A stretch of DNA of 64,000 nucleotides from Lysinibacillus sp. PLM2 (GTDB taxonomy: Bacteria; Bacillota; Bacilli; Bacillales_A; Planococcaceae): positions 2,292,001 through 2,356,000 of the forward strand of contig AP025689.1 of NCBI GenBank assembly GCA_023168345.1, read 5' to 3'. Each line of letters opens with the position of its first letter. Within the stretch, counting starts at the first letter, position 1. The notes under the pieces were generated by a model. It searched no databases. It was not told where the DNA came from and was given only the letters and a program-made list of their open reading frames with translations. This document shows positions 41,961 to 52,154 of this stretch, piece by piece. A program made the translations under genes and the position numbers.

Positions 41961-42947
41961 TTATTTTAGACCTTCTAAAGTTGCTAAACCTTCAGCATAA
42001 ATTTCATCTGGTAAACGAACATAACCAACTTCTTCAGCCATATCACCAGCGTTTTCTAAAGTGAATTCCATGAAATCATAGAATGCTGCATTTTCTTTTA
42101 ATGCACTGTTGCTAGCATAAACGAATAATGGACGAGAAAGTGGAGTATATTCGCCAGATTCGATTGTTTGGTTGTTTGGTGCTACACCATCAACAGTTAC
42201 TGCTGTTAACTTATCTTGATTTTCTAGGTAGTAAGCGTAACCGAAGAAACCAATTGCATTTTTATTTCCTGATACACCCATTACTAATGTATTATCATCT
42301 TCAGATAACTCAGCGTTTTTAACGATTTCTGCACCTTCTAAAATTACTTCATCAAAGTAATCATATGTACCAGAGTCAGTACCTGGTGCGTAGAATGCGA
42401 TTTCTTCAGCTGGCCAAGATGGGTCAATATCAGACCATTTTTTAGTAGTTCCATCTTCGATCCAAATTTGTTTTAATTGATCTACTGTTAATTCAGTAGC
42501 CCAAGTGTTTTCTGGGTTAACAACAACTGTTAAACCATCGTATGCAATTTTAAATTCTGTATATTCAATTCCTGCTTCTTCTAAAGCAGCTGCTTCTTCT
42601 TCTTTAATTGGTCGAGATGCGTTAGAGAAATCAGTTTCACCTGCGATGAACTTCTCGAAACCACCACCAGTACCAGATACACCAGATGATACTTGAACGT
42701 CAGGTTGTTCCCCTTTGTAAAGTTCAACTAATGCGTCCATAATTGGTGCAACTGTTGATGAACCGTCACCTGTTGCTGTTCCAGATAATTTTGCAGTTTC
42801 TTGTTCAGTTGTTTCTGAACCTGTATTTTCTGTACCAGTTGTAGGATTTTCAGTTTGTTCAGTTGATTCGCCATTAGAACCACAAGCTCCTAACATTAAT
42901 GCTGAACCAACAACAGCTGTCATAGTTAAGTACTTCCATTTTTTCAT
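41961..42947 (-). CDS. pstS: Phosphate-binding lipoprotein PstS
   Basis: 328 aa. Lipobox LGACGS, Thr/Glu-rich linker, then the PstS domain: GDGSSTVAPIMDALVE, SGVSGTGGGFEKFIAGETDF and GTDSGTYDYFDEVIL, the phosphate-binding loops. Membrane-anchored extracellular receptor, top of the operon, which is under the Pho box 50 bp upstream. Start ATG with GGAGGAAATAAAAG. Confidence 0.95.
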   Translation of the reverse strand: MKKWKYLTMTAVVGSALMLGACGSNGESTEQTENPTTGTENTGSETTEQETAKLSGTATGDGSSTVAPIMDALVELYKGEQPDVQVSSGVSGTGGGFEKFIAGETDFSNASRPIKEEEAAALEEAGIEYTEFKIAYDGLTVVVNPENTWATELTVDQLKQIWIEDGTTKKWSDIDPSWPAEEIAFYAPGTDSGTYDYFDEVILEGAEIVKNAELSEDDNTLVMGVSGNKNAIGFFGYAYYLENQDKLTAVTVDGVAPNNQTIESGEYTPLSRPLFVYASNSALKENAAFYDFMEFTLENAGDMAEEVGYVRLPDEIYAEGLATLEGLK

Positions 42948-42994
42948 CTTTTATTTCCTCCATAAAATTCATAGTAAGTTGTCTTACAAGGAAT

Positions 42995-43048
42995 ACTATA
43001 AAGTTACAATGTTGATGACATATAAATGAATTGTTAAGAGATTGTAAA
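42995..43048 (-). promoter_or_regulatory. Pho box and promoter of the pst operon
   Basis: On the minus strand four PhoP-like repeats at exact 11-bp spacing: TTTACA (43043-43048), TTAACA (43032-43037), TTTATA (43021-43026), TCAACA (43010-43015), each separated by 5 bp. A -10 TATAGT lies at 42995-43000. The consensus of PhoP sites in Bacillus is TT(A/C/T)ACA-N5 repeats. Confidence 0.8.
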
Positions 43049-43195
43049 TGAGAGAGTTTTATTGTAAAAATGTTTATATAAATGGCAATACTATTATTTT
43101 GGTTATTTAATAAGTGAATTAGCAAAACAAACTTAGAGGTTAAAATAAATGATAAGTTTGTAAATAAACTTGTTCATTTTATTTCTTAATATAAT

Positions 43196-43233
43196 AAAAG
43201 CTCCAAAGGTGACTTTTCACTTTTGGAGCTTTT
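43196..43233. terminator. Bidirectional terminator between pst and pbpA
   Basis: Stem AAAAGCTCCAAAGGTGA / TCACTTTTGGAGCTTTT (one G-U) with a CTTT loop. It ends pbpA on the minus strand, seven bases beyond its stop. Confidence 0.85.
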
Positions 43234-43239
43234 TAAATG

Positions 43240-45453
43240 TTATTCAGTTATCACTTGTTCTTCAGTTTCTTCATCAATTTTTTCATCTGTAGTAGGTGGA
43301 AGAATTTTCTGTTCAACTGAACTATTTGATAATCCATTTTCTTCATATTTATATTTTAATTCAAAATAATAATCAAGAATTTCTTTTGCAATTTGATTGT
43401 TTTGAGGGTAATGTAATTCGAAATTTGTAGTTGCCCACGGAATCATAACAGCGTAAGCAACTTCAGGGTTTTCATATGGTGCAAATCCAACATGGGTTAA
43501 GTTTATAGTTTCTGTTCTCCACTCGTCTCTTAAAGGACCGTAGTAAACTACCTCAGCTGTACCTGTTTTCCCTGCAGCTGTGTATGGTGTATTTGAAAAT
43601 ACACTACGTGCAGAACCATAATTACCTATATAAACCTGTCTGAGTCCTTTTTTCACATGATCTAATTCTTCTTGAGTATTAGAGATTTTATTCAAAATAT
43701 TTGGTTTCACTTCTTCTACTAAAGATCCTAATTTCTGACCATCTTCTGAAGGTTCTCTAATTTCCTTTAACATTCTAGGTTGAACTCGGTAGCCACCATT
43801 CGCGATAGTTGAAATATACTGCGCTAATTGCATTGTTGTATATGTGTCGTATTGTCCAATTGCTTGGTTCAAGACAACACCAGGGTTATCAGGGACACCC
43901 TTAAATCCTGAAGTTTCACCTGGCAAATCAAGTCCCGTATTAACACCCAATCCAAATTCAGCATATCCATTACGCATTGTTTGTAATGTATTTTCTCTAA
44001 TAATTAATGGCATGTTATATGAATATCTTGTTCCACCTAAAAACATAGCAACTTGGAACATATACGAGTTTGAAGATTGTTCTAATGCTCTAATATCATC
44101 CATTGGAATAGCACCTGATCGGTTGAAAATAGAGCTTTTCGGTTCAGTATTTAGTAGCTTAATTGGTTGGTCAACTAATCTTGTACCAGGTTCGATAACG
44201 CCTTCTTTATAGCCCATTAGTAATGTTGCGGCTTTAACTGTTGACCCTGCTTCATATGCAGTTGTAAAAGTACCATAAGAATAGTCAACAATATAATCTT
44301 CTCCTGTTTCAGGATCTGTCTCAATTTTTTTACCAACAACGGCTAAAAGCTCTCCTGTATTCGGATTCATCATTACAAAAAATGCTCGGTCTAATAATTG
44401 AGATCCACTAAAGGATTTCAACTCTAACAATTTTTCTTCTACAATTCTCTCTGCTTCAGCTTGTAGCTCAATATCAATTGTCGTTACTAAGTCATTTCCC
44501 GGCTCACCTTCATAGGTAGTAAGCGTATCTATTACTTCCCCTTTATTATTCGTAACATTTTTTATGACTGATTTTTTACCTTGTAATAACTCTTCGTACT
44601 GTGCTTCAAAATAACTTTCACCTACACGATCGTTTCGAGAGTAGTCTCTTGCTAAGAAATAATTTAATTTCGCAAAAGGAATCCCTTTACTTGGAACAGT
44701 CGTTCTACCTAAAATAGATAGTGAGGATAACTTAACTCGTTTCCAGTCTGTTGTCGTGTTGACCCCTGGCAAGTCAGGTAATCGTTCAGAAACTCGAGCA
44801 AATTCCTCATCGGTTACATTTTCACTTTTAATGATCTGAGGCGATAAGTTGTAACCCGAAATCATTTCACGATATATCGCTAAAACCTCTAAATCAAACT
44901 CAGTCAATTCATTTAATTCTTCTTCTGTAATACGTTCACGGACTAATCGGTCGATTTCAGCTTGAACTTGATTATCTGCTATATTTTCATCAGCTTTAAT
45001 TGCTGCTTCTTCCTCATCCGTTACTTTTTCATAAGCTCTATCTTTATTTCGTAAAATCCAAAAGTCTTGTTTGTCTCGATATGTAACACGGTTGGTAGGT
45101 TGTTCAATTAACATCGCTAATTGCTCAGCTATTTGAAGCATTTCACTTGATGTTGTACTTGGTAGCTTTGTATATGTAATAGCATTTTGAGGTTCATTAT
45201 CAACCAAAATTCTTCCGTATCGATCATATATTCTACCTCTAGCAACACTCGTATTTACGGATACTTCTTCAGTTTTTTGTACGGCAAGTACAAACTCTTC
45301 CCCTTTTACGATTTGCAAGTAGCCTAATCTAAATATTAACAAGGAAAATAATACAAAGATTGAAAAGAATAAAACATTCATACGGAATGATAAATTAGCG
45401 CGATACTTTGCTTTAACACTTGAAGCTCGATTACTTTTCGGTATTTTTCTCAT
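43240..45453 (-). CDS. pbpA: Class B penicillin-binding protein (PbpA/PBP2a type)
   Basis: 737 aa. One N-terminal membrane anchor (LFFSIFVLFSLLIFRLGYLQIV), a dimerisation domain, then the transpeptidase: S-x-x-K in EAGSTVKAATL, SSN in EQSSNSYMF, and KTG in AAGKTGTAEVVYYG. It cross-links peptidoglycan in elongation. C-terminus polar/acidic. By synteny with B. subtilis pbpA-pstS this is PbpA (PBP2a). ATG after GGAGGATCTAT. Confidence 0.93.
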   Translation of the reverse strand: MRKIPKSNRASSVKAKYRANLSFRMNVLFFSIFVLFSLLIFRLGYLQIVKGEEFVLAVQKTEEVSVNTSVARGRIYDRYGRILVDNEPQNAITYTKLPSTTSSEMLQIAEQLAMLIEQPTNRVTYRDKQDFWILRNKDRAYEKVTDEEEAAIKADENIADNQVQAEIDRLVRERITEEELNELTEFDLEVLAIYREMISGYNLSPQIIKSENVTDEEFARVSERLPDLPGVNTTTDWKRVKLSSLSILGRTTVPSKGIPFAKLNYFLARDYSRNDRVGESYFEAQYEELLQGKKSVIKNVTNNKGEVIDTLTTYEGEPGNDLVTTIDIELQAEAERIVEEKLLELKSFSGSQLLDRAFFVMMNPNTGELLAVVGKKIETDPETGEDYIVDYSYGTFTTAYEAGSTVKAATLLMGYKEGVIEPGTRLVDQPIKLLNTEPKSSIFNRSGAIPMDDIRALEQSSNSYMFQVAMFLGGTRYSYNMPLIIRENTLQTMRNGYAEFGLGVNTGLDLPGETSGFKGVPDNPGVVLNQAIGQYDTYTTMQLAQYISTIANGGYRVQPRMLKEIREPSEDGQKLGSLVEEVKPNILNKISNTQEELDHVKKGLRQVYIGNYGSARSVFSNTPYTAAGKTGTAEVVYYGPLRDEWRTETINLTHVGFAPYENPEVAYAVMIPWATTNFELHYPQNNQIAKEILDYYFELKYKYEENGLSNSSVEQKILPPTTDEKIDEETEEQVITE

Positions 45454-45679
45454 ATAGATCCTCCTTTCTGAAAATATAAAAATCCGCTATGGTAAATCGA
45501 TAAATAGATTTCATTACAAAGCTGATTCCTTAAATTTTAAATTAACTCATTTCTCATAATTCATGCATTCTAGTATATCATTTTTACGATTAATTAAAAA
45601 GATACACAAATCCTACTATTTTTTAACGAAGTAGTTTTTAAAAGGTTTCATGATTATCAATTCCCATAACATTGCTAAC

Positions 45680-45707
45680 AAAAAAACAGAGGAAATTAAT
45701 TCCTCTG
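45680..45707 (-). terminator. Terminator overlapping the EAL gene end
   Basis: Minus-strand stem CAGAGGAA / TTCCTCTG (8 bp), loop TTAAT, then TTTTTTTG. The gene's stop codon (45696-45698) sits in the loop. Confidence 0.82.
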
Positions 45708-47375
45708 CTCAGAATGTTCTTTTTGAATGATAGCATCCGCTTCTTCTAGTGACATTGGTTTGTAAAAATAGTAACCTTGTGCAATTTGACAACTCATTTC
45801 GCGAATTATTTCCAATTGCTCTTCCGTTTCAATTCCTTCTGCAACAGATAGTAGATTCATATTACTTGCTAATTGGATAATTGTTTTAACAATTGCACTT
45901 CCTCCACTATCTTGAAGGTTATTAATGAAACTACGATCGATTTTTAATTCAGTAACAGGAAGTTGGTGTAAATAACTTAGAGAAGAAAACCCGATACCAA
46001 AGTCATCAACAGAACATTCAAATCCGTGGATTGATAATTCATTGATAATTTGTTTTGCTCTTTCTAAGTCTACTAATCCAATATTTTCGGTAAGCTCTAT
46101 TTTTATATATTTAGTTTCAATTTCATATCGATTTACTATATTTAGTAGATTCTCTATGAAATTTGGAGTATAAAAATGACTTGGGGATATATTAACTGAT
46201 ATTTGATATAACTTTAAATTTCCCTTTTTACGTTCGGCTAACCAAGCTAATACCTGTTCAATCACTAAAAAATCTAACTCTTCAATCTTTCCAATTGTTT
46301 CAGCAGCTTCAATAAATACATCGGGTGGTACATAACCTAATTTTGCATGCTTCCATCTTGCCAATGCTTCAAAGCTAACAATTTTCCCATTTGATATATC
46401 AACTTTTGGTTGCAAGTGAACCGAAATCTCTTTTTTTCGAATTGCTTGTACTAATTCATTTTGTATTTTTATCTTTTGTTGTATTTCATAACCAAACTGT
46501 TCTTGATATAGAGCAATTGAGTTACCTGCTTGTTTTTTGGATTGAGTAAGAGCGATATCAGCAAACCTAACAAATTCATCTATATTATCATTGTAAAATT
46601 CAAACGATACCGCCCCAATTTTTAATGAAATATACAAATCAATGTCGTTAACTAATATCGGTTCTTTAACAGTTTGCATTAACATTTCGAGGTAATGATC
46701 GATTTCATTTTCTTCACAAAATACAGCAACTATTAATGACCCCTCAGTAGCTCTTGAGATAATACATGGGACATTTGAGTAAATTGAATTTACACGTCTA
46801 TTTAATTCCTTAAGTAAATAACCAAGCTGTGTTTTTCCGAAGGCATCGACAATATTAATATATTCACCAGGCTGCATCAAAAGTAGAAAACCGGTTTTTT
46901 TGTAGCTTTTTGTCATTTTATTGAATTTATCGATAAAATAAAGATAATTGGATATACCTGAAATCGTATCAATATATTGTGATTGTTGTTCTATACTATC
47001 TGAAAAAATGGATATGTTGTAGAAATGGTTTCCATTTTCATCTTTTAAAGTGTGCTCAAAATAATCATTCCAAAAAGTTGTGCCATCCTTTTTGTAGTTT
47101 AATATTTTAACACTAGAACTAGTATCATTTTTCTTATTATTTTCTATTTCTTTAATAGTTTCAATTTGCGTATTTTCCCCGAATAGAAGGGATTTACTTT
47201 TACCAATTACTTCATCTTCTGAATAGCCCGTAATTTTTGTAAAAGCACTATTCGCATAAACTATTGGTTCATTTGGTTGGCTTGGATCGGTTATCAGAAA
47301 AGCAGAGTTAAGCGGGGTTCCAATTCGACATAACCAATTAAATAAACTTTGCTTTTCAGTTTTTTTCTCCAGCAT
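45696..47375 (-). CDS. PAS-GGDEF(degenerate)-EAL phosphodiesterase
   Basis: 559 aa. N-terminal PAS (residues 20-130) is LOV-like: ITDPSQPNEPIVYANSAF, then GKSKSLLFG at 58-66 where the LOV cysteine would be Lys61, and LNYKKDGTTFWN. Next a degenerate GGDEF (150-300) without a GGDEF motif, then an EAL domain with FEALARW, ELTEN, DDFGIGFSSLSYLHQLPVTELKIDRSFI and AEGIET. It should hydrolyse c-di-GMP. ATG 47373-47375 was chosen with GGTGG 8 nt upstream. Confidence 0.88.
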   Translation of the reverse strand: MLEKKTEKQSLFNWLCRIGTPLNSAFLITDPSQPNEPIVYANSAFTKITGYSEDEVIGKSKSLLFGENTQIETIKEIENNKKNDTSSSVKILNYKKDGTTFWNDYFEHTLKDENGNHFYNISIFSDSIEQQSQYIDTISGISNYLYFIDKFNKMTKSYKKTGFLLLMQPGEYINIVDAFGKTQLGYLLKELNRRVNSIYSNVPCIISRATEGSLIVAVFCEENEIDHYLEMLMQTVKEPILVNDIDLYISLKIGAVSFEFYNDNIDEFVRFADIALTQSKKQAGNSIALYQEQFGYEIQQKIKIQNELVQAIRKKEISVHLQPKVDISNGKIVSFEALARWKHAKLGYVPPDVFIEAAETIGKIEELDFLVIEQVLAWLAERKKGNLKLYQISVNISPSHFYTPNFIENLLNIVNRYEIETKYIKIELTENIGLVDLERAKQIINELSIHGFECSVDDFGIGFSSLSYLHQLPVTELKIDRSFINNLQDSGGSAIVKTIIQLASNMNLLSVAEGIETEEQLEIIREMSCQIAQGYYFYKPMSLEEADAIIQKEHSEQRN

Positions 47376-47623
47376 TCGCCAAACCACCTTTCCAATTGTT
47401 TTCCTTCTGTCTATTTTAAAGAAAAAAGGGAAAACATGCTACCTCTTTATCTATATATAATATTGGATAGAAATAGTTCTTTATAGCTATCTGAAAAATA
47501 GTAATGTGGTTTTTTATCAAAAAAATACAACAAATATCTTAATGAATTACATTTATAATAAGCATTATAGGAGTAAATATTAATATAAAAGGTATAAATT
47601 GTAAAAAATATGTATCTAGTTTT

Positions 47624-48217
47624 TTACCTCAAGATAGTCTTTTGTGTATTTGACAAATGTTCAATATGATTATACCCTTTTACCTTCCACTCCCCATTTT
47701 CAATGTATATTGTATTAATGCTCCCATTTGGAACTCCACTTTTTTGTAATTGGTCTTTATCCTTTAAAATTGAATTCAATAGTACTTTAATAATACCACC
47801 ATGAGCAACTATGATGATTTTTTGCTCAGGATATAACTTGTGTAATTTGTTAATACCTGCAAATACACGCTTACTAACCAATTCAACACTTTCCTGATTT
47901 ATACAATTTTTTTCTGGATACAGTAGAGCTCGTTCTTCTATTGTAAGACCTTCCACATCACCATAATCTCTTTCGATAAAATTTTCCATTACAATTAGTG
48001 GTAAATTTAACTTTCCATTTATAATCTCTGCTGTTTGTTTAGCTCTTCTTAGTGGACTAGTAACGATGACGTTCCATTCGAACGCACTTAAATAGTTTCT
48101 ACAGTCTTTTGCTTGTGTAGAACCATTTTGATTTAAGGGAATATCTTTTCTACCTTGAATTTTTCGAAGCGTATTCCAATCTGTTTCACCGTGTCTCACT
48201 AAACAAATTAATGTCAT
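47624..48217 (-). CDS. Histidine phosphatase family protein
   Basis: 197 aa. Phosphoglycerate-mutase-like fold: LVRHGETDWN with the catalytic His, SPLRRAKQTAEI, VMENFIERDYGDVEGL and VAHGGIIKVLL. Broad substrate range; it may be a phosphatase of small metabolites. ATG 48215-48217 chosen, with AGGAGG 9 nt upstream. Confidence 0.88.
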   Translation of the reverse strand: MTLICLVRHGETDWNTLRKIQGRKDIPLNQNGSTQAKDCRNYLSAFEWNVIVTSPLRRAKQTAEIINGKLNLPLIVMENFIERDYGDVEGLTIEERALLYPEKNCINQESVELVSKRVFAGINKLHKLYPEQKIIIVAHGGIIKVLLNSILKDKDQLQKSGVPNGSINTIYIENGEWKVKGYNHIEHLSNTQKTILR

Positions 48218-48381
48218 TATCAATCCTCCTATAAATGATTGAAGTTTTTAAAGGTATTCGACACCATTATTTGTGATTCCTTTAACAATCAACAATTTTT
48301 ATAAACTTTATGCACTAATTTATAATTTCATTTACCTCCCCTATAAAATTCAACATAATTTCTTAGTCCTATCTCAAAAAT

Positions 48382-48409
48382 AAAAAGTGCCATAATGAAG
48401 GCACTTTTT
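48382..48409. terminator. Bidirectional terminator
   Basis: AAAAAGTGCC / GGCACTTTTT stem (10 bp) with loop ATAATGAA. It ends the M48 peptidase gene on the minus strand, ten bases beyond its stop. Confidence 0.88.
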
Positions 48410-48418
48410 TGTCTTTAT

Positions 48419-49669
48419 TTATTCTTTTATCACGATACTATTAATTCTTTCTAACATTGGTGGATGTGTATATCTAAACCATTTGATAAGTAAAGGAGGA
48501 TTTACCTCACTCAAGCCAGCTTTTGCTAATTTTTGAAAACCGCTAACAGCTGCTTCCGGGTCGTTAACTAATTCAATAGCATATTGATCAGCCCTTGCTT
48601 CCTGATATCTTGAGACTGAATTGTATATTGGATTAGAGAAAAATAACAAAACCGACGAAATGAGTAATATGACCGGTAATGAGCTTATATTATCTAAACT
48701 TTTAACTTTAAAATAATGTCCAAATTTTTTAATCATCCAAGGAGCAATTTTTGAAATTAACCAAAGCCCTACAAACATCATGAGAAGGTAACCTGCGATA
48801 CCAATGTAAATATGTTTCTCTACGTAATGCCCCATTTCATGAGCCATAATAAATAAAATTTCTTGTTCATTTAGACGATTTAATGTCGTATCCCAAAGAA
48901 CAATTCTTGAATTATTCCCTACACCTGTTACATAAGCATTTAATGCATTTGTTTTATCCGCCATATTTACTTCAAATACATGTTCAGCTGGTATATTTGC
49001 TTGCTCTGCTAATGTTAGTATTTTTTCCTCAAGCTCTTTATTTTGCAAAGGGTAAAATTCATTATATAGCGGGTCTATTATGACTGGTTGTATATACATT
49101 AAAAAAATCGAAAATGGTACAGTTAACATCCAAGCAAAGAGCCACCATTTTTTCTTACTTTTTCTAATTAGCCAATACAGAACTGAAACGGTAATGACTG
49201 TTATTAAAAAATTTATCCAAAAATCAATTACATTATCGCTCATCCAGGAAGCGAATTCTTGTGTACTAATACCATATCCTTTACTTAGAGTATATCGATA
49301 ATAATTGATCGGGAAAAATACTATAAATGTAAGCAAGGTTAATAAGAATAAGTATACTGTATAGTGCACTACCTTCCATTTTGTTATTTTTGACCATTTT
49401 TCAAACAAATGCGATATGCCAAAAATTAAAATGTAAAAATACATGAGCCATTCAAAAGGATTGACAATAAAAAAGATGAAATTTCGGATTTTAGAATATT
49501 CTTGACTAAGTAGTAGCTCCCGATCTGTCATAAAGGTTTCAGGATCTGCAACAGTCCCTTTAAAGGCTTCAGGAACTCCACCATCACTGAAATGAAAAAT
49601 ATAAACATACATAACGAATGAGTATAGGCCAAATAAAATTAAAGAACCAATTCCCCATTTCTTTCCCAT
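48419..49669 (-). CDS. M48 family metallopeptidase (CAAX protease 1-like)
   Basis: 416 aa. HExxH in MAHEMGHYVEKH near residue 270, and the third zinc ligand Glu in YQEARADQYAIEL. About six membrane segments in the N-terminal half and around the catalytic motif. Layout like Ste24 CAAX protease 1; in Firmicutes such enzymes act in membrane protein quality control (inference). ATG 49667-49669 with GGGGGG upstream. Confidence 0.9.
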   Translation of the reverse strand: MGKKWGIGSLILFGLYSFVMYVYIFHFSDGGVPEAFKGTVADPETFMTDRELLLSQEYSKIRNFIFFIVNPFEWLMYFYILIFGISHLFEKWSKITKWKVVHYTVYLFLLTLLTFIVFFPINYYRYTLSKGYGISTQEFASWMSDNVIDFWINFLITVITVSVLYWLIRKSKKKWWLFAWMLTVPFSIFLMYIQPVIIDPLYNEFYPLQNKELEEKILTLAEQANIPAEHVFEVNMADKTNALNAYVTGVGNNSRIVLWDTTLNRLNEQEILFIMAHEMGHYVEKHIYIGIAGYLLMMFVGLWLISKIAPWMIKKFGHYFKVKSLDNISSLPVILLISSVLLFFSNPIYNSVSRYQEARADQYAIELVNDPEAAVSGFQKLAKAGLSEVNPPLLIKWFRYTHPPMLERINSIVIKE

Positions 49670-49792
49670 TATATCCCCCCTCAAAATCTCTCTTCTAATC
49701 TATTGTAATCATTTGAAACCTCACTAAGAACTAAATTTAATTCACTAGCTCTAATATTGAGAGTTTATCCTTTTTATCTTTAATTTCATCAT

Positions 49793-49829
49793 TAAAAAAG
49801 CTTAAAGAGAAAGAACATCTCTTTAAGCT
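49793..49829 (-). terminator. Terminator after MetE-like gene
   Basis: Minus-strand stem AGCTTAAAGAGA / TCTCTTTAAGCT (12 bp) with loop TGTTCTT, then TTTTTTAATG. Confidence 0.9.
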
Positions 49830-49860
49830 ATATGACTCTAGATTTGGTAACAATTTTAGT

Positions 49861-50958
49861 TTATCCCCAAACCTCTTCTGCAATTTCTTTTATTAAAGTA
49901 AGTTTTGCCCATTGGTTTTCTTCTTCTAAAATATTTCCTTCTTCAGTAGATGAAAAACCACATTGAGGACTTAAGCATAATTGATTTAATGGAACAAATT
50001 TTGCTGCTTCTTGAATACGTGCTTTTATACTTTCTTTATCTTCTAGCTCACCAAATTTTGAAGTAACAAGACCAAGAACAACCTTTAAATCAGAACGATT
50101 TACATATTTTAACGGTTCAAAGCTACCTGAGCGTTCATCGTCAAATTCTAAGAATAGACCATCTACATTTAGTCCACCAAAGATTACTTTTGCCGCAAAA
50201 TCATATCCTCCACTTGAATGGAATGTTGATTTGTAATTACCACGACAGATGTGCATTGTTATCGTCATGTCCGATGGTTTATTTTTAATCGTTTCATTAA
50301 TCACATATTGTAATGTTTCCATATACTCCTGTGGGTTTTTCCCTTCATCCACTAGCTTTGCACGAGTTTCTTCTGAGAATAGACTTGCCCATGAAGTATC
50401 ATCTAATTGTAAGTAACGACAACCTGCATCATAAAACGCTTGAATCGCTTTTTGATATGCTTTAATTGTGTCTTCAATTAAATCTTTTTCATTTTGATAA
50501 ATATCAGCGTTTTTATCCGCGCGTGCATGGAGCATATTTGGGCTAGGAATTGTAAATTTAACAGTAGAATCTCCAGCATGGTCTCGAATAAATTTAAAAT
50601 GATCTAAAAATGGATGATTCCCAAAGTCAATTTTCCCAACTACACGGATACCTTTTTTACTTGTCTCTACTTTATGAAATTGCAATCCATGATCTTTATC
50701 GTAATTTTCCATTCCTTCAAGTGCACCTAAGAAATCAAAATGCCACCAACTACGACGGAATTCACCATCAGTAATTGATAATACGCCAATCTCTTTTTGC
50801 TTATCAATTAAACGTATAATCTCTTCGTCTTCTACTTGTTTTAACTCAGCGTATGTAATTTCATTGTTTTGAAATTTTGTACGTGCTTCCTTCAATTTTT
50901 GAGGGCGTAAAAAACTCCCTACATGATCATAACGAAATGGTCCTACTAATTCTGTCAT
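49861..50958 (-). CDS. MetE-like methyltransferase (YxjG/YxjH type)
   Basis: 365 aa. C-terminal catalytic part of cobalamin-independent methionine synthase only: FRYDHVGSFLRPQKLKEAR, RYLQLDDTSWASL, the zinc ligands in MHICRGNYKS and LSPQCGFSS. Such short proteins are YxjG/YxjH-like and probably use an alternative methyl donor; no S-box was seen upstream. ATG 50956-50958 after AAGGAGTTATCAAA. Confidence 0.88.
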   Translation of the reverse strand: MTELVGPFRYDHVGSFLRPQKLKEARTKFQNNEITYAELKQVEDEEIIRLIDKQKEIGVLSITDGEFRRSWWHFDFLGALEGMENYDKDHGLQFHKVETSKKGIRVVGKIDFGNHPFLDHFKFIRDHAGDSTVKFTIPSPNMLHARADKNADIYQNEKDLIEDTIKAYQKAIQAFYDAGCRYLQLDDTSWASLFSEETRAKLVDEGKNPQEYMETLQYVINETIKNKPSDMTITMHICRGNYKSTFHSSGGYDFAAKVIFGGLNVDGLFLEFDDERSGSFEPLKYVNRSDLKVVLGLVTSKFGELEDKESIKARIQEAAKFVPLNQLCLSPQCGFSSTEEGNILEEENQWAKLTLIKEIAEEVWG

Positions 50959-51140
50959 TTTGATAACTCCTTTTACTTTTTGTACATTCAAGGACGTTTT
51001 GGAGCTTTATTATTTCTCTTTTAATCCTGAGTGTTCCTATTGCCTTTAAAACTATATGAATTACTATAACATATTTCGTCAGATAAAATGAAGTATTCAG
51101 AATATAATTATTTCTAGTTGTTTTTTGTTTTTTAGCTTTC

Positions 51141-52130
51141 TTACAATACTTTCTCAGATTCAATGTTTTCCCTCTGTTGTTCTGTGTCCCCTGAATTTGA
51201 CGATTCTAAAGTTTGTCGATTCACTTTTTTCTGATTATATTTTAGTATAATAGCCTCAATGTTACTCGTACCTACAATTACCCCGATAATAATAATCATC
51301 GTACCAATTAATTGCTGAATTGAGATAATCTCTTGTAATAATAACGCTGTTCCAAATAAAGCGAACACTGTATTTAAATTTACAAAAATCGCTGATTCTG
51401 CTGTCCCGATATGTTTAATGCATAAATTGTATAGGCTATGCCCAACACCAGTAGCGAACACACCAGATAAAATAAATATACTCCAAAATTGAAAGTCACT
51501 TGTCACGAATCCACTTAAGCTAGTAGGATAAATGATCAATGAGCTTACTAGTAAAATGACAGATCCAATGGTTAACATATAGGCAGTCATTAGTAATGGA
51601 GAAATCGTTATCGTACCTCTTCTAATGGCAATAAAACTAAAAGCTTGTAATAAAAATGATAGGAATACTAATATATCACCAAGCTCGATATTTAATACCT
51701 CATGAAAATTTTGAATTACCGCTATACAAACACCCAATCCACCAAGCAAAAATCCAACTAATTTTGATATAGTCATGACGGTATCTTTAAAAATTACAGC
51801 TATTAATGCTGTAATAAGTGGACTCAGCCCACTGATGATTGCTGCTTTTGTCCCTGTGGTTTGTTCAATCCCAACGGCCATGAATGCATGGTGACAAATA
51901 ACGCCAAAAAAACTACCAATTAGTATATATTTCCATGGCATGTTTTCGACAAATAGCTTTTGTTTCATAAAGAATAAAATCAGAAACACCGTAATACCTG
52001 CTAGAAAAATGCGTACAGATTGAATTGTAATCGGCTCACCATTTGAAACAATAATCTTCAACCACGTAACATTTAAGCCCCATAAAAGCATGACTAAAAT
52101 TAATATGGAATATATTTTGCTATTACTCAA
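51141..52130 (-). CDS. EamA/DMT transporter
   Basis: 329 aa. Ten membrane helices in two EamA repeats; GTKAAIISGLSPLITALIAVI and GTAESAIFVNLNTVFALFGTALLL are the family's helix signatures. A metabolite exporter or importer, substrate unknown. TTG 52128-52130 was chosen, because AGAGG lies 8 nt upstream and the ATG at 52148 has none. C-terminal tail polar. Confidence 0.87.
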   Translation of the reverse strand: MSNSKIYSILILVMLLWGLNVTWLKIIVSNGEPITIQSVRIFLAGITVFLILFFMKQKLFVENMPWKYILIGSFFGVICHHAFMAVGIEQTTGTKAAIISGLSPLITALIAVIFKDTVMTISKLVGFLLGGLGVCIAVIQNFHEVLNIELGDILVFLSFLLQAFSFIAIRRGTITISPLLMTAYMLTIGSVILLVSSLIIYPTSLSGFVTSDFQFWSIFILSGVFATGVGHSLYNLCIKHIGTAESAIFVNLNTVFALFGTALLLQEIISIQQLIGTMIIIIGVIVGTSNIEAIILKYNQKKVNRQTLESSNSGDTEQQRENIESEKVL

Positions 52131-52154
52131 AGTGACCGCCTCTTTCATTTATAG

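Noticed and set aside
43010-43048. Iterons or CRISPR-like repeats ahead of pstS
   Set aside because: The 11-bp periodic hexamers are PhoP sites.
49861-51140. SAM (S-box) riboswitch upstream of MetE-like gene
   Set aside because: No terminator/antiterminator fold or conserved S-box core could be found between 50959 and 51140.
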